Positions 11,901 to 26,200 of a DNA stretch of 64,000 nt are shown here, piece after piece. Source of the stretch: Aquarana catesbeiana (Eukaryota > Chordata > Amphibia > Anura > Ranidae); contig NC_133327.1 in NCBI RefSeq assembly GCF_042186555.1, forward strand, positions 330,282,495-330,346,494, written 5' to 3'. The notes beneath the pieces are model-generated. The model did no database searches and was not told the DNA's origin. It worked only from the letters and a program-made list of their open reading frames with translations. Positions within the stretch are counted from its first letter, which is position 1. The number at the start of each line of letters is the position of its first letter. The position numbers were made by a program, and so were the translations under genes.

Positions 11901-14900
11901 ACCCCCACAATACTCTGCAATACCCCCACAATACTCTGCAATGCCCCCACAATACTCTGCAATGCCCCCACAATACTCTGCAATGCTGTGCAATACTCTG
12001 CAATGCCCCCACAATACTCTGCAATGCTGTGCCATACTCTGCCATGCCCCCGCCATACTCTGCCATGCCCCCGCCATACTCTGCCATGCCCCCGCCATAC
12101 TCTGCCATGCCCCCGCCATACTCTGCCATGCCCCCGCCATACTCTGCCATGCCCCCGCCATACTCTGCCATGCCCCCGCCATACTCTGCCATGCCCCCGC
12201 CATACTCTGCCATGCCCCCGCCATACTCTGCCATGCCCCCGCCATACTCTGCCATGCCCCCGCCATACCCGCCATACTCCGCCATACCCCGCCATACCCA
12301 GCCATACTCTGCCATACTCTGCCATACCCCGCCATACCCCGCCATACCCCGCCATACCCCGCCATACCCCGCCATACCCCGCCATACCCCGCCATACCCC
12401 GCCATACCCCGCCATACTCCGCCATACTCCGCCATACTCCGCCATACTCCGCCATACTCCGCAATACCCCGCTATGCTGAGCCATGCTCAGCTGTACTCG
12501 CCCTCTGTATGTGGCCAGGCTGTGGAAGTCTCACACATGGGGTATCGCCGTACTCAGGAGGAGCAGGAGAATCTCTTTTGGGGTGTCATTTTTGGCATGT
12601 ACATGTTATGTGGTAGAAATATTGTATAAATGGACAACTTTGTGTTAAAAAAAAAAAAAAAGCGTTTTAACCACTTCCCGCCCGCCGGCCGTCATACAAC
12701 GTCCTTGACTTTGTGCGGAGATATCTGAATGATGGTTGCAGCTACAGGCATCATTCAGATATCAGCTTTTTCAGCCGGCGATTCCCTACACCATGAGAAC
12801 GATCATAGCAGCTGTTCCACTGCTTGATCGTTCTTACGGGAGGCGAGAGGGGACGTCCCCCCTTCCCGCCGCCTTGCGGTGCTTCTACCGACTCACCGCT
12901 ACGATCGAAGCCAGGATCTTTTTTTTTTTTTTTTTAATTTCAGGCTTCCCAGCCTAGAGGTGAGATGTGGGGTCTTATTGACCCTATATATCACTGTAAA
13001 GAGGACCTGTCATGCCATATTCCTATTACAAGAATGTTTATATTCCTTGTAATAGGAATAAAAGTGGTCAAAATTTGTTTTTTTTGGAAAAAAGCATCAA
13101 ACTAAAATAAATAAAGTAAAATGAACAATAAAAAAAAAAAAAAAATTTTTAAAGCGCCCCTGTCCCTGTATGCTCGCATGCAGAAGCGAACGCATACGTA
13201 AGTCCCGCCCACATATGAAAACGGTGTTCAAACCACACATGTGAGGTATCGCTGCGATCGGTAGAGCGAGAGCAATAATTTTGGCCCTAGACCTTCTCTG
13301 TAACTCAAAACATGTAACCAGTAAAAAATTTTAAAGCGTCGCCTATGGGGATTTTTGAGTAGCAAAGTTTGGCGCCATTCCACAAGCGCGTGCAATTTTG
13401 AAGGGTGACATGTTGGGTATCTATTTACTCGGCGTAACTTCATCTTTCACATTATGCAAAAACATTGGGCTAACTTTACTGTTTTGGTTTTTGTAAAGCA
13501 CAAAACAGTTTTTTTTCCAAAAAAAACGCGTTAAAAAAATTGCTGCGCAAATACCGTGCGAGATAAAAAGTTGCAACGACCGCCATTGTATTCTCTAGGG
13601 TCTTTGCTAAAAAAGCATATATAATGTTTTGGGGTTCTAAGTAATTTTCTAGCTAATAAATGATGATTTTTACATGTAGGAGAGAAATGTCAGAATTGGC
13701 CTGGGTGCTCCAGAACGCCTGAAGGTGCTCCCCTGCATGTTGGGCCTCTGTATGTGGCCACGCTGTGTAAAAGTCTCACACATGTGGTATCACCATACTC
13801 GGGAGTAATAGCAGAATGTGTTTTGTGGTGTAATTTGTGGTATGCATATGCGGTCTGTGAGAAATACCCTGCTAATATGACAATTTTGTGGAAAAAAAAA
13901 AAAGTAAAAAAAAAACCTTGATTTTGCAAAGAATTGTGGGAAAAAATGACAACTTCAAAAAACTCACCATGCATCTTTCTAAATACCTTGGAATGTCTTC
14001 TTTCCAAAAAGGGGTCATTTGGGGGGCATTTGTACTTTTCTGGAATGTTAGGGTCTCAAGAAATGAGATAGGCCGTCAGTACTTCAGGTGTAATCAATTT
14101 TCAGATATTCGCACCATAGCTTTTGGACGCTATAACTTTCAAAAAGACCAAATAATATCCACCGATTTGGGTTATTTTTACCAAAGATATGTAGCGGTAT
14201 AAATTTTGGCCAAAATATATGAAGAAAAATTACTAATTTGCAAAATATTATAACAGAAATGAAGAAAAATTTATTTTTTTACAGATTTTTCGGTCTTTTT
14301 TCTTTTACGGCGCAAAAAATAAAGAACCCAGCAGTGATTAAATACCACCAAAAGAAAGCTCTATTTGTGTGAAAAAAAGGACAAAAATTTCATAAAGATA
14401 CAGTGTTGCATGACTGAGTAATTGTCATTCAAAATGTGAGAGCACCAAAAGCTGAAAATTGGTCTGGTTAGGAAGGGGGTTTAAGTGCCCAGTTGTCAAG
14501 TGGTTAATGCATGCCAATATTCTGTTTGCTTTGTTAGTAGCAGCTTGGCATTGCATGCCATTGCTGAGCCTATCATCTACTAGGACCCCCAGGTCCTTTT
14601 CCATCTTAGATTCCCCCAGAGGTTCTCCCCCCAGTGTATAGATTGCATTCATATTTTTGCCACCCAAATGCATTATTTTACATTTTTCTACATTAAACCT
14701 CATTTGCCATGTAGTTGCCCACCTCATTAATTTGTTCAGATCTTTTTGCAAGGCTTCCACATTCTGCAGAGAAGTTATTGCCCTGCTTAGCTTAGTATTG
14801 TCCGCAAATACTGAGATTGAACTGTTTACCCCAACCTCCAGGTAATTTATGAGCAAATTAAATAGGATTGGTCCGAGCACAGAACCCTGGGGGACACCAC

Positions 14901-17199
14901 TACCCACCTCTGACCATTCCGAGTACTCCACATTTATCACCATCCTCTGAACTCACCTTTGTAGCCAGTTTTCAATCCATGTACTCACCCTATGGTCCAT
15001 GCTAATGGACCTTACTTTGTACAGTAAACGTTTATGGGGAACTGTGTCAAATGCCTCATCTACAGGCCTTCCTTTATCTAGATGGCAACTCACTTCCTCT
15101 TAGAAGGTTAATAGATTGGTTTGGCAAGAACGATTCTTCATGAATTCATGCTGATTACTGCTAATGATACTATTCTCATTACTAAAATCATGTATATAGT
15201 CCCTTATCATCCCCTCCAAGAGCTTGCATACTATTGATGTTAGGCTAATTGGGCTGTAATTCCCAGGGATATATTTTGGGCCCTTTTGAAATATTGGTGC
15301 TACATTGGCTTTTCTGTTCTCTGGTGGCTGTGGTTACCAGACCCCCTTCTAGGTGCTCAGACTGGGTGTGCCTTAAGTTTGCCTGCCTTATGCTAGAAGG
15401 ATTCTTCTTTTACACTATACTTGCCTTCAGGTTTGAAAGGCAACTACTGTAGCCCGTCGGTCGACTAAGGCTTCTGGAATGCTTCACGTTTGGTGGAAGC
15501 ATGTTCCAAGAGTCCTAACGTGGTGACGGCATCATTTTGGGGATATGTGGTCTTTTTGGTGCTTTTCCTATTACTCCCACTTTATACCCACAGCCAAGAC
15601 ACTTATGTTACAGATCCCAGGAGGCTTCCATGCTGTCTGGTTCTCCTGGTGATGTCAGAAAAGAAAATGAAGACACAGGACCTACGTGCCAGATAACAGC
15701 AGGACAAATCTGAATTTGCTGGAGTATGTGTGTTTTAAGGATAATTCAGTGAATGTTTTGAAAAGAGTAGGAAAGGGTTAAATAAATTGTTTTTTTTTTT
15801 TGTTTTTTTTCTGTCCCACTGGGGGTGGTTGACCTTCACTTTCTGTCCTGAAAACACAACAGAAAATGAGAGGAAATCTCTCTAAAGTGAAGGAGGCTCT
15901 AATAGTCTTTGGAAGATGCTTTTCCCTTTTGATGTTCATTGCTGGTGTATTCCTTTGTGGATCCACTATAAGTTGGCTACTGGCTATAGACACACCAAGC
16001 ATAGGGGTAATCTCCCAAGCAAGGTCAGAGTCAGCAATACCCATTCTCAGTTTTTTTTTTGGATCAACTTCTACTTTGGAGATTTATAGCCTTCAAGAAA
16101 AGACCTTTGTACTTTTGAATTTATTACTCAAGTACACAGTATGTATTCACTGTAATGTGATCTCAGTGTTTTATCATTTCATTTGTCTTTTTTTTTTCCC
16201 TTTTCCACAGAGAATGTCAGCTTGCTTTTTAAGCTGTATTGTTTGTTGGTAATGACTCTGGTGGCTGCTGCATATACTGTAGCTCTACGATACACAAGAA
16301 CAGTAACAACGGAAATGTACTTTTCTACGACGGCTGTTTGTGTGACAGAAGTTATAAAGTTATCAGTGAGTGTGGTTATCCTGGGAAAGTAAGTCCCATA
16401 TTTCTTATTATTCTGTTATGCTATCCAAAAAAGTGACATCAAAAATGTGTTTTGTTTTTGTTTTGCTAACAAAATGATTTAGCTTGACCTGGGTGTGCTT
16501 GACTACAGTTAGAGAATGGTTTATAAATGCTTTACAAATGTTGCTATAGTTTCTGATGGAAGAGGACGCATACTTGTTCTAGGTCAGTGGCCCAGAAAGA
16601 CATTCCATATCTAACATCAATAGTTTCACTCTCTGGACTCTGCGGTGTGGCAGGAGTGTGTGAATCACAAAGTAGCTGTATGTATATGTGTGTAAATGAA
16701 ATTTCTAGGGCATATACCCTATACCCTGCACCCTGCTCCTCTGTCCCTATCATTGGCAGTGTATAAAATAGCAGCCAAAATGCAGCCACTCCTGGGTAAA
16801 ATTACATTTACAGATTGCCTTCAAGCTACGTTAAAGCGGTAGTAAACCACAGTCTTTTAGATTAAAAAAAATAACCTGCTAGACAATGGCATAATGTGCT
16901 AGCTTGTATCACATAATAGAACAATATGAAATGCTTTCCTTAGAACAAAGCCCTCCAGTGGTGCGCTGTTAGGGCTTCCATCTTCACTCGATCTTCCTTG
17001 TGGGTTCGCTGGCCACCTTCATTTGATTGGCCGAGCCGCGATGACGTCACTCCCGCGGCACAGAGCAGACCGCACGGGTATGCATATGCCGTCCCTTTAG
17101 AGTGCATATGAGTGCATGTGAACATCTCCTTAGCAGTGCAAGTTCAGAAGATATTCACTGTACCTACAGGTAAGCCTTATTATAGGCTTACCTGTAGAT

Positions 17200-17234
<35 letters not shown>

Positions 17235-20200
17235 CTTTACTACCACTTTAAGTAATATAATGTATTGTTACATTGTATTTACTATTTCGTCCTATGTAAA
17301 GTAATGGGGTAACTTTTAAAATGGTAGTAACGGCTTTTTAAAAAAAAACTGTATACCTACAGGTAAGCTTGTAATAGAGCTGCACGATTCTGGATAAAAT
17401 GAGAATCACAATTTTTTTGCTTACAATAAAGATCACGATTCTCTCATGATTCTCGGCTAACTTTACTGTTTAGTTTTTATTTAAAATTTATTGAAGAAAG
17501 AGCCTTGTGCATTATCGTTTGATAAGTTTTAATAAAAGAATGAATTAAAAACTACTCACGTGTGAAAGGGAACCGCAATATAAAATCGGTCTGGTATCAA
17601 CAGTCTCCAGGTGACAGAGAGGACATGGGAACCACTGCTGACTGACACGTTTTGAAGGTATACCTCAGAGCCTAGCAGTGCTACCTCCTTCAGCTACTTA
17701 AATATACATGTGCATCCATAGACCCCATCCCAGAGAGGCTCTTCAGCCCCTCCCTACTGGACTGCCCATGATTAGCTGTAGAACCTCTCTGGGGTGGGGT
17801 CAACCAGCAGTGGTTCCCGTGTCCTCTCTTTGTCACCTGGAAACTGTTGATACCAGACCGATTAAGGCTTTACATTGTGGTTCCCTTTCACACATTTGTG
17901 AATAGTTTTTAATTAATTCTTTTATTAAAACTTATCAAAGGATAATGCACAAGGCTGGTGTGCCCTCTTTCTTTTTTCCTTGTATGTATGGGCATATCTG
18001 TTCTGCAGTGGTTACTGGGCTGCTTCCAAACTGATTTGCAGGTGCAACACACTGCGAGTTACTGGCACTGAGCCAAGACTTCTGTTATTACCTGCGGTTT
18101 TGGTGCGCTTTCAGAATGTGCACCACACCAGCAGGATATAAAAGAAATCTGTGGCAAAGTGCAGCTAACCCACAGGAAAGCCACAGGTGCGCTGTGCTGC
18201 ACCCAAGTTGCAGGTAAACCACAGGGCATCAGTGTGAAAGCAGCCTTAGGCCCCTTTCACAAGATCGGTCTGACCCAATTGGACCATTCACCTCTATGGA
18301 GCGACAGATGTAAATGTCCGTTTACACCCACCCACCTACCTCCAATCCGATCCGCTTAAAAAACAGAAGGGGATCCTTCCATCAGGGCGGATCGGATCGA
18401 AGGGCTTGTAGAGTAGAGTGGGCTGTGTCCTATCTGAATATGCAGAGTGGACACGGACCTGTCATCTGCCCGCTCTGCTCATTGTGGCCCGCGACCAGTT
18501 ACCAAGTCGCTTAAGTGGCCCTCGCTCTTCAAAAGGTTAGCCACCCCTGATCTAAAAAAAAAAAAAAAAAAAAGAATGTATCATTTGGTTCTATCTCAGC
18601 GCTGAGCAATGTTGTGATAAACTTTGCAGGTGTTCTGTCAAAAAGTGCATCTCGTCAGATAATGCCTCTGACGATCTGTACAAGACGTAACGTCACGCCA
18701 GCTGATATCTTGATCAGCTGGTATGACAACACTGCGCATGCGCAGATCGTCGGATGAATTATCCGATGATCAACAAAGCGCGGTGTTCTGTCGAATAGTG
18801 CAGATCGTCTTCTGCCTGTGACGTGATCGGTGATGTCTCGTGCATGCGCAAAGAGAGCGAGGCAGAATGTGACGATTAGATTCTCCCTCCGCGCTTTGCT
18901 GATCGTCGGATAATGCCTTTGATGATCTGTGCAAGCGCACTGTTGAGATCACGCCAGCTGATCGGGAGATCAGCTGGAGTGACCTTACGTACTACACATG
19001 CGCAGATTGTCAGAGGTATTATCCGACGATCTGCACTATTTGATAAAACCATGGCTGTCTTCTTCCTTTTTTTTTTTTTTATTTTTTTTTGACAGCTGTG
19101 GGCAGAGCTCAGCTTTGCACTTGTTGCATGAATTGTGGAAATGCCGGATTAAGATCGTGAGGGGGGTTGAATGGAGATTACAATTGAAGTAAACAATATA
19201 ATTATTAATATTATATCTGTGTATTAATTTGTCTAATCCCTATAGTAGCTAATCTGTATGAGTCTGATAAGCACAATGATATAACAAACACCTCTGCTTA
19301 GTAAACAAGTTACATTTATTTCCCAATAAAAATAGGAATGTATTAAACAGCATAACTAGGAAAACTAACATAAAGATACTACAAGAAATTGCAATATTAC
19401 AAGGCCTACAATCATAACACAATACAAGATTGATACTTAGCACATCCTCCTCGGCTGGTCCTCAGGTCTTAAAGAGACTGTTTCTCTAGCAAACATTTCT
19501 TTTTAACAAACATACCTCATCCAGACCCCCCCCTTTTGCCTGCCCAACTTTGCCTTTGGACGAATCACAGTGTCTCTGGGGCGTTCCCTCAACAGGCTAT
19601 CATATGGACCGTCTTGCCATAGCTGTCCTCTGGGGGGCAGTGTTGGTCCATGAATTGCCATCATCCAACCGATGTCAAATTCTACAAACACCTGGGCCCT
19701 TGATTTCCTGTATCTCACCTCATCCATCATCCCTGTCAGTTGAGCTGCCTTTGAAGCCTGTGCGGAAAGCAGTTAATCAGGAAATTCCCATAGACAGATC
19801 GGAGCCCGCATTGTCATGCGCAATGGGAGCTAACCAGGCTACATTCCAACCTGGGAGGCCACATCCTGTCCTCCCGGAAGTGTGAAACTTTCAGTCTTTT
19901 CAAAAACCATGGGAGTCTGGCTTCTCTTAGGCATAGTAAGGAAATATATGCAAAATACGATATTCATGTTGAATTCCAACATATGCCGCTTTGCGCCTGA
20001 AGGGCGCATACCAGCCTTCTTCAGACACGGCTCCTATTGAACAGCCATAACTGTCTTAACGTATGTTGCTCCCCAACATGTGCTTCCGAACCAGTACCTA
20101 TGGAACAGTCCTTTAACTGTGGTAACGTATTGCGGTTTTCAACAGGAACATCTATGGAACAGTCCATAAGGGTCTTACTGTGTGTTGCGCCTCTCAACAT

Positions 20201-23200
20201 AGGCCTCAGAACCAGCTCCTGTGGAACAGTCCATAACAGTCTTAACGTGCTGTGTTACCCAACACGTGCTGCTTTGCTACTGGGTGACACACCAACATCA
20301 TTCTTCCGTGACAGCTTCCATGTCACCACTCTGTGTCTTCTTCTCTCCGATATCTTCAGGACGGGGTGCAGTACAGGCAAGGGGTGTCCATTCACTCACC
20401 ATTCACCAACACACATTCAGAGCAACCTATCAACCAGCTTTCCGATATAGAGTCTCGAGGAGGGCCTTTGGCCCATGTTATTAGCCTAAAATACACCTTT
20501 ATCACACTATACCATAACATGAAACCAACCCATTACCATAATATATACATATATACCTATGATCCATCAGACTATGCATCCCATTCCCAACCTCCTATAC
20601 CTCCTCATTGTAGATACGGGCCGGGATTAGGCAGGCTCGCTCACAATGGCCTTTCCTACCACAATTCTGGCACGTCAGTGGTATTTCAGGGTTCTGAACT
20701 GGCAGCAAAGCCTCTACCATGTATGAAGAGACCTTACCATCAATTCGTCCCTCCACTTGTATAGATAAATGCGAGACTTTCCTATACAAATGTCGAGTCC
20801 AACAACACATACCAACTTGAACCAATGATGAAACTGCAGAAATAATGAGTAATATTACCACGGGATGTATCAAATAATTCAAAATACTGTTGGCCTTACT
20901 GGAATGTCCGAATATTACCTCACACCAAGACCCTCCCACATCATTTTCTAGTTGATGTACTATCTCCTTTATTACATTCTGATCATGGTAGATGGCTATA
21001 GTAGCATTAGCTCTCTCTTGCTGCAGCATCCTCATAAGGCTCTCATCTCTATCCCAATCTGTTAATCATTCCTGTATCTTCCTTCCCATACCAAGGTTCA
21101 GGGCTCTCAGATTAACAGGGCGGTTCTGGTTGACATCCACAGACAGATTGGCAATATGCGGTACCACATAATTCCATTCCTGTGTCTGGATTTCAGCGAC
21201 ACCGCCAAGGGTACACCATGATCCTCTAGCTATTGTCAGGTTCACAGAACATCCTAGTTCCATGACTAACGATACATTAGTATCCTTTAGGACAAAGAAA
21301 CAAACTCTCCTATGTCCCAAATAATACACCGGTGTTCCCTTTGAGGCAATGTTCTCCCCATCCAGAACACAGAGTGAGGAATCTTCCCAACATTTCTCAT
21401 CCACCACCGTGTATTGACCTGGCATACAAAGGATATCATGGTCATGCCTCCGACAGAGGGAAATATCAACCTGCCTCCAGCTCCCGTCCTCTGATCACAT
21501 GTGGGTAAGTTAGCCTCAGATGCAACAAAGTAGAATCCCCAGTCAGCAAGCCCATCGATATCACCGAATACACAGATTGAGTCTGCACTTCTGTATATGG
21601 GATCAATGAGGAAGCGTAACATCTCTCATAATCCAAATTAGTACAGCCTATCCAGGCATTCGACCACCAACTTGGATTAGTGTAAGAGATGTGCTTTGGT
21701 AAAATCTTACTGAGCTGTTATGCCAACTCATAAGACCTCTGTCCCTCATATGGAGGCTGTACAATCAGCTCAATGCTGGTTGACACTTCCACCTGCCACT
21801 TCGTGCACGCAAGAGCCAATGACAGATTCCTGTCCTCTACCATCACATTCTCTACCAGCCTCTCAACATGGTTGACAAAATCTTGAACCACTTTAACCTG
21901 GGTACTTATGTGACTTTGTTGAATGTTATTAAGGATGCCATCAATCTCTCTGAGTAACAAAGCCCCGCTTATTGTCTGAAGCTATGGCTGCGAGTTTGTT
22001 CCTCAGGAGGCCGATGTCCACCCCATTAACAACACCCATCCCAGCTCCTATTCCCCCAATATAGTGCTGAATACATCCCTCCTCTTCTGGTTACTCCTCA
22101 GACATACGCGCCCTGCATGAACCTCATTCTGTGTCCGCACATCTCTGGGAGCAAGTCACTGGTACAATGATCGCACTTGATTCAGTGTATACTCAGCACA
22201 TATAGGGTAATAGGTTTTTATCAACCACTGTGAGATGTTGCAGCTCCATGTGGTGAAGGCATGTACCCTGGTAGCCAGCGTTTGTTCCCTTTATGTAACG
22301 GAGCATGCTCCTGTGTGTATTCACTGGCCTTCCCTGTGCCGGGTTTCAACCTCTCAGGTGAGACATCAACCAGGCGTATCTCCCCATACAAGGAAATTTT
22401 CACCCCATTGATGTGTCACCTAGCCAACCTCTAGTCTGGCCAACCGACACCTTATTATGTATAAGTGCCAGTCTCCTGGGTACCTGCACCATATTACTTC
22501 CGTTACGTCAATACATGTCATACATTAAAAACCTTTTCTTCTTTCAATTTCCTCCCTTCAACAAAAAAAACATATTTTACATTTCAGGTTCTGACAGATT
22601 GGATGTGTATATTCCTTCCCCAACCTCCAACCCATCGCACATGTATTAATAGCACGTTTGTATTCATCAGGAGTGACTCCGGCAAAAATGTCTCACATGT
22701 GTCGTTGATAGGCACAGTCCTTCAGATTCAGGATTAGCACTAAAGTGTCCATAAGCAAAAACAAGTATTAAACTGAATCTTTTTGTTTGTCCTTTCTCTC
22801 CTGATGTTTATCAGAACAAATTTGCAGTGTGGTATGGCACAGTCAAACTGCCAACCAGATGAACATCTGTCATCCATGTTCCAGAGACCTCTCCAATCAC
22901 GCTTCACCAGGACTCTGGAAGTGAAAAAAACAAGAGCAAAATCAAATTCTTATCCATAGTATCTGCTCGCTTACTACGTTTACTTATAGTTCCTTCCTTG
23001 GAACCCAGAAACTTAGTATTCCTGGTTTCTGCAACTCTGACCAAACTATCAAAACAACCATGACCTCTTTAGGCTGAACCCACTCTAAAATGGATCCCCA
23101 TGGTATGATCAACAATTTCAAAACAAAACGAACGTCAATGTTGACTCTCAAAAATTCTCAATTTAAGCATCAAAAACACAATGCATTATCTGTACTTTCA

Positions 23201-26200
23201 GACCTATGCACCAACCCCCCTTTCAGGTGGACAAAGCGTACACCTTGTAACTTTTTCCACCTGAATGAACATAAAACAAAGAGAAAAAAAAACGAATTCC
23301 AGAGGCTAGAATGGCCTCCTACCAACAACTCTTGTCTTAAATCAACAAGATGTATTCAGCTGCAGAACATATCCCATGACCATCTATTCAGCTGCTAATT
23401 GACGGAATAGCCAGTTACCCCCCTTTCAGGTGGACTAAACAATAATTTCTCCACCTGAACAAACAAAAATAAAATGGATGAATAAACAACTACCAAAATA
23501 TTAAAAAAAATTTAAAAAAAACTTAATAACAAAGGAAATTAAAATTCTGGCCGTTATCGCACAAGAACAACATGACAAGACAACCACCTTAAGACAATGA
23601 CAAACACTCAACTTTTAACTAAAGACATCCATGGATTTTCCTCCTGAGAAGAGTAAGTGCTCATTTCCATCTGAAAGACAATTAGTTAATGGGAAAAACA
23701 AAAAAACAAAACATCTGTACCTCATCACAACATTTGTAACTTCACTTGTAACACTTGAAACCCTTAATGCCTGACTATTGTTTATCTTATTTTTTCATTG
23801 TTTGCAAACAATTACTAATTAATGAGCTCATGGTACCATTTGATAATCGATTATGCCTTTACCATAACCTAACCCCTGTTTTGCTAAATGTTCTCTTTTT
23901 GAAGAACCTGCAAACAAACACAGATATTAGTATCCAAACCAGTTTTATCTTCTTCCAAGGTCTCTGAAAAAGGAATACAAAGACAGTGATTACACACAAT
24001 TATCATGACAAATGACTTTTTTAATCCCCCAAGCCTTTTCCCATTAATTGTAATGTAGGGGGGCATTTGCTATGTATAAGGTTTAGATGTGAGCGTTGTA
24101 TTTAAATAAAATATGGCAAGGAGCAGCCATGCAGCTCACTAAGTGCTGCTAACATTGTTTCCCCCAGTGCTACATTTGAATAACAATGCGGCTACCTCCA
24201 TTTTGACTTTACGTAACTGTTCTCCATACTGACGATTTTCAGTCTGTAGTCTCCACATTTGGGTCTTTAAAGGGAAATGAGTTTGATTACTACGGCCTCC
24301 ATGCTTTGGGTTGCTACCCCATCGGGCAGAATACACTTCATAATGCCTTGGGGTCGTTTTGGGGTACTGTGATCTTCTTTTGATACCATTATTTGCCGCC
24401 CAACAATATTTAGCGATGTGACCCCCCCTTTTACACAAAAAACATTTGAGGGCTGGTCTCTCTGTATAGGCCCTTCTTTGAGCATACGGCAGTGGAAACT
24501 CACATTGCTGGACATTATTACTATGCTTGGAATAAGCAGACTTTATACTTTCATCGTCTGAGGAGTCATCAGAAGTTTCAACTCCTGAATCACTTTCAAG
24601 CACAGTTATCGCACTTTTAGTTACATCTCCACCATTGATTTCTGTCATAGCAACATCACTTGCAGCAATAAGAGCGTCTGTTTTTTCTGCATGCTTCACT
24701 TCTATCTTTGCTGAGCACTGTGCATGTGCGGAGGGTAGCTCCACCATTGCACATTCAGCTTTTGCATGTTTGGAGGATAACTCCATTATGGTTGCCTGTG
24801 CACCCTGTAATTCCTCCCTAAGCAGTGTGATAACACACAAACTCTCAGCCTCCTTTTGATTCAATGATGCGATACATTGTTCCTTCAACATACATGTTTT
24901 TTCTAACTCATCTAATCTCTGTTCCAATACACACTTCTCAGTCACTAATTGTTGAATGTGATCAGCAACATGTGCATCTGCTTTTGCAACCATTGCCAAT
25001 ATATTCTCTGTTACACTTTGTACCTGTTCAAATAATTGTTTCCTCTCACTATACCATTCTAATTCTTTTTGTTCTGCAATGTCTTTCATCTTCACCAACA
25101 TGCATATGGCATTGGCAATTCTCTCTTTCTTGCCTTTTTTGGAAGACTTTTTATACTCTATGGCATCATTATAAGTACTGCATTGTTTTAATAGATCATT
25201 GTATTGGTGTGTTAATGCATTCTCTTTTATAGACTCAAATCTAACACAGCCATACTTGTTAACAAAACCTTCAATGGCTTCCATTGCTATGCTAATTCGT
25301 ACCTAGCTACACTGAAGTTGCTTCCACAATGCCCACAGCTAGACAACAAAACACACACAGATAAAACTGTTTGAAAGCAAACTCTGATTTGTAGTTCCAC
25401 AATCAAGAGCAAAAAAACAAAAAAGCAAAAAACAAAAAAAAACAAAAAAAAAACAAATCCAAAAGCCGTTTAAAAACAACTTTGTTCCTCTCAGCTCTAC
25501 AGTCTAGAAGACACAAGGCACACTCTTAGTCAATGCCTTACTATATTCCCACTGATTTCTAAACCCCTTAGATCGCAGGCCACATTGAACTTCTGTTGGA
25601 ACAGAGCGCTATTTCACACTCACGTGGGGACCAAATAAAAAATACACTAGTAATGAAATTAATAAAAAAAATAAATAAAAATGAAAATCAATAAAAAAAA
25701 TTTAAAAAAAATAAAAATCTATATTTCTCCCACTTTTTCCTCAAAGATGTGTGGTTTATCCTGTCAATCTGCAGGCTATATCAGTACCAGGGATGATCAA
25801 TCCCTTCACTCACCAGTACCGTTTACTGGTTACAGGCCTAAAACACATTAACGATACAAACGTTTAACATATATACATATATCAGCCAAAGATCTCACCA
25901 GGTTCTACGCGTCCATCTCCCTGATGAAATATTTCACAGAATCTTCATGACCATCCAAGCGTGGTTTCAGAATTTGCGAGCCAGCGCCAATCTTGTCCAC
26001 ACTAGAGACAATTTTCAGTTCTGGGTGTATTTGAGGATTTATGCTTACAGGGTCTCAAGACAAAAAATACATTAGGTTTTTGTGGATTCTGTGTAAAAAA
26101 TAACATTCACACGCTCTCTGGGTGCCAATTGAAGTAAACAATATAATTATTAATATTATATCTGTGTATTTATTTGTCTAATCCCTATAGTAGCTAATCT

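Noticed and set aside
11523..12629. Open frames up to 368 codons over the C-rich array
   Set aside because: All six readings are low-complexity translations of the satellite.
23755..25232. Plus-strand frames of 70-122 codons over the provirus
   Set aside because: They are complements of the gag-like coding strand and of non-coding provirus sequence.
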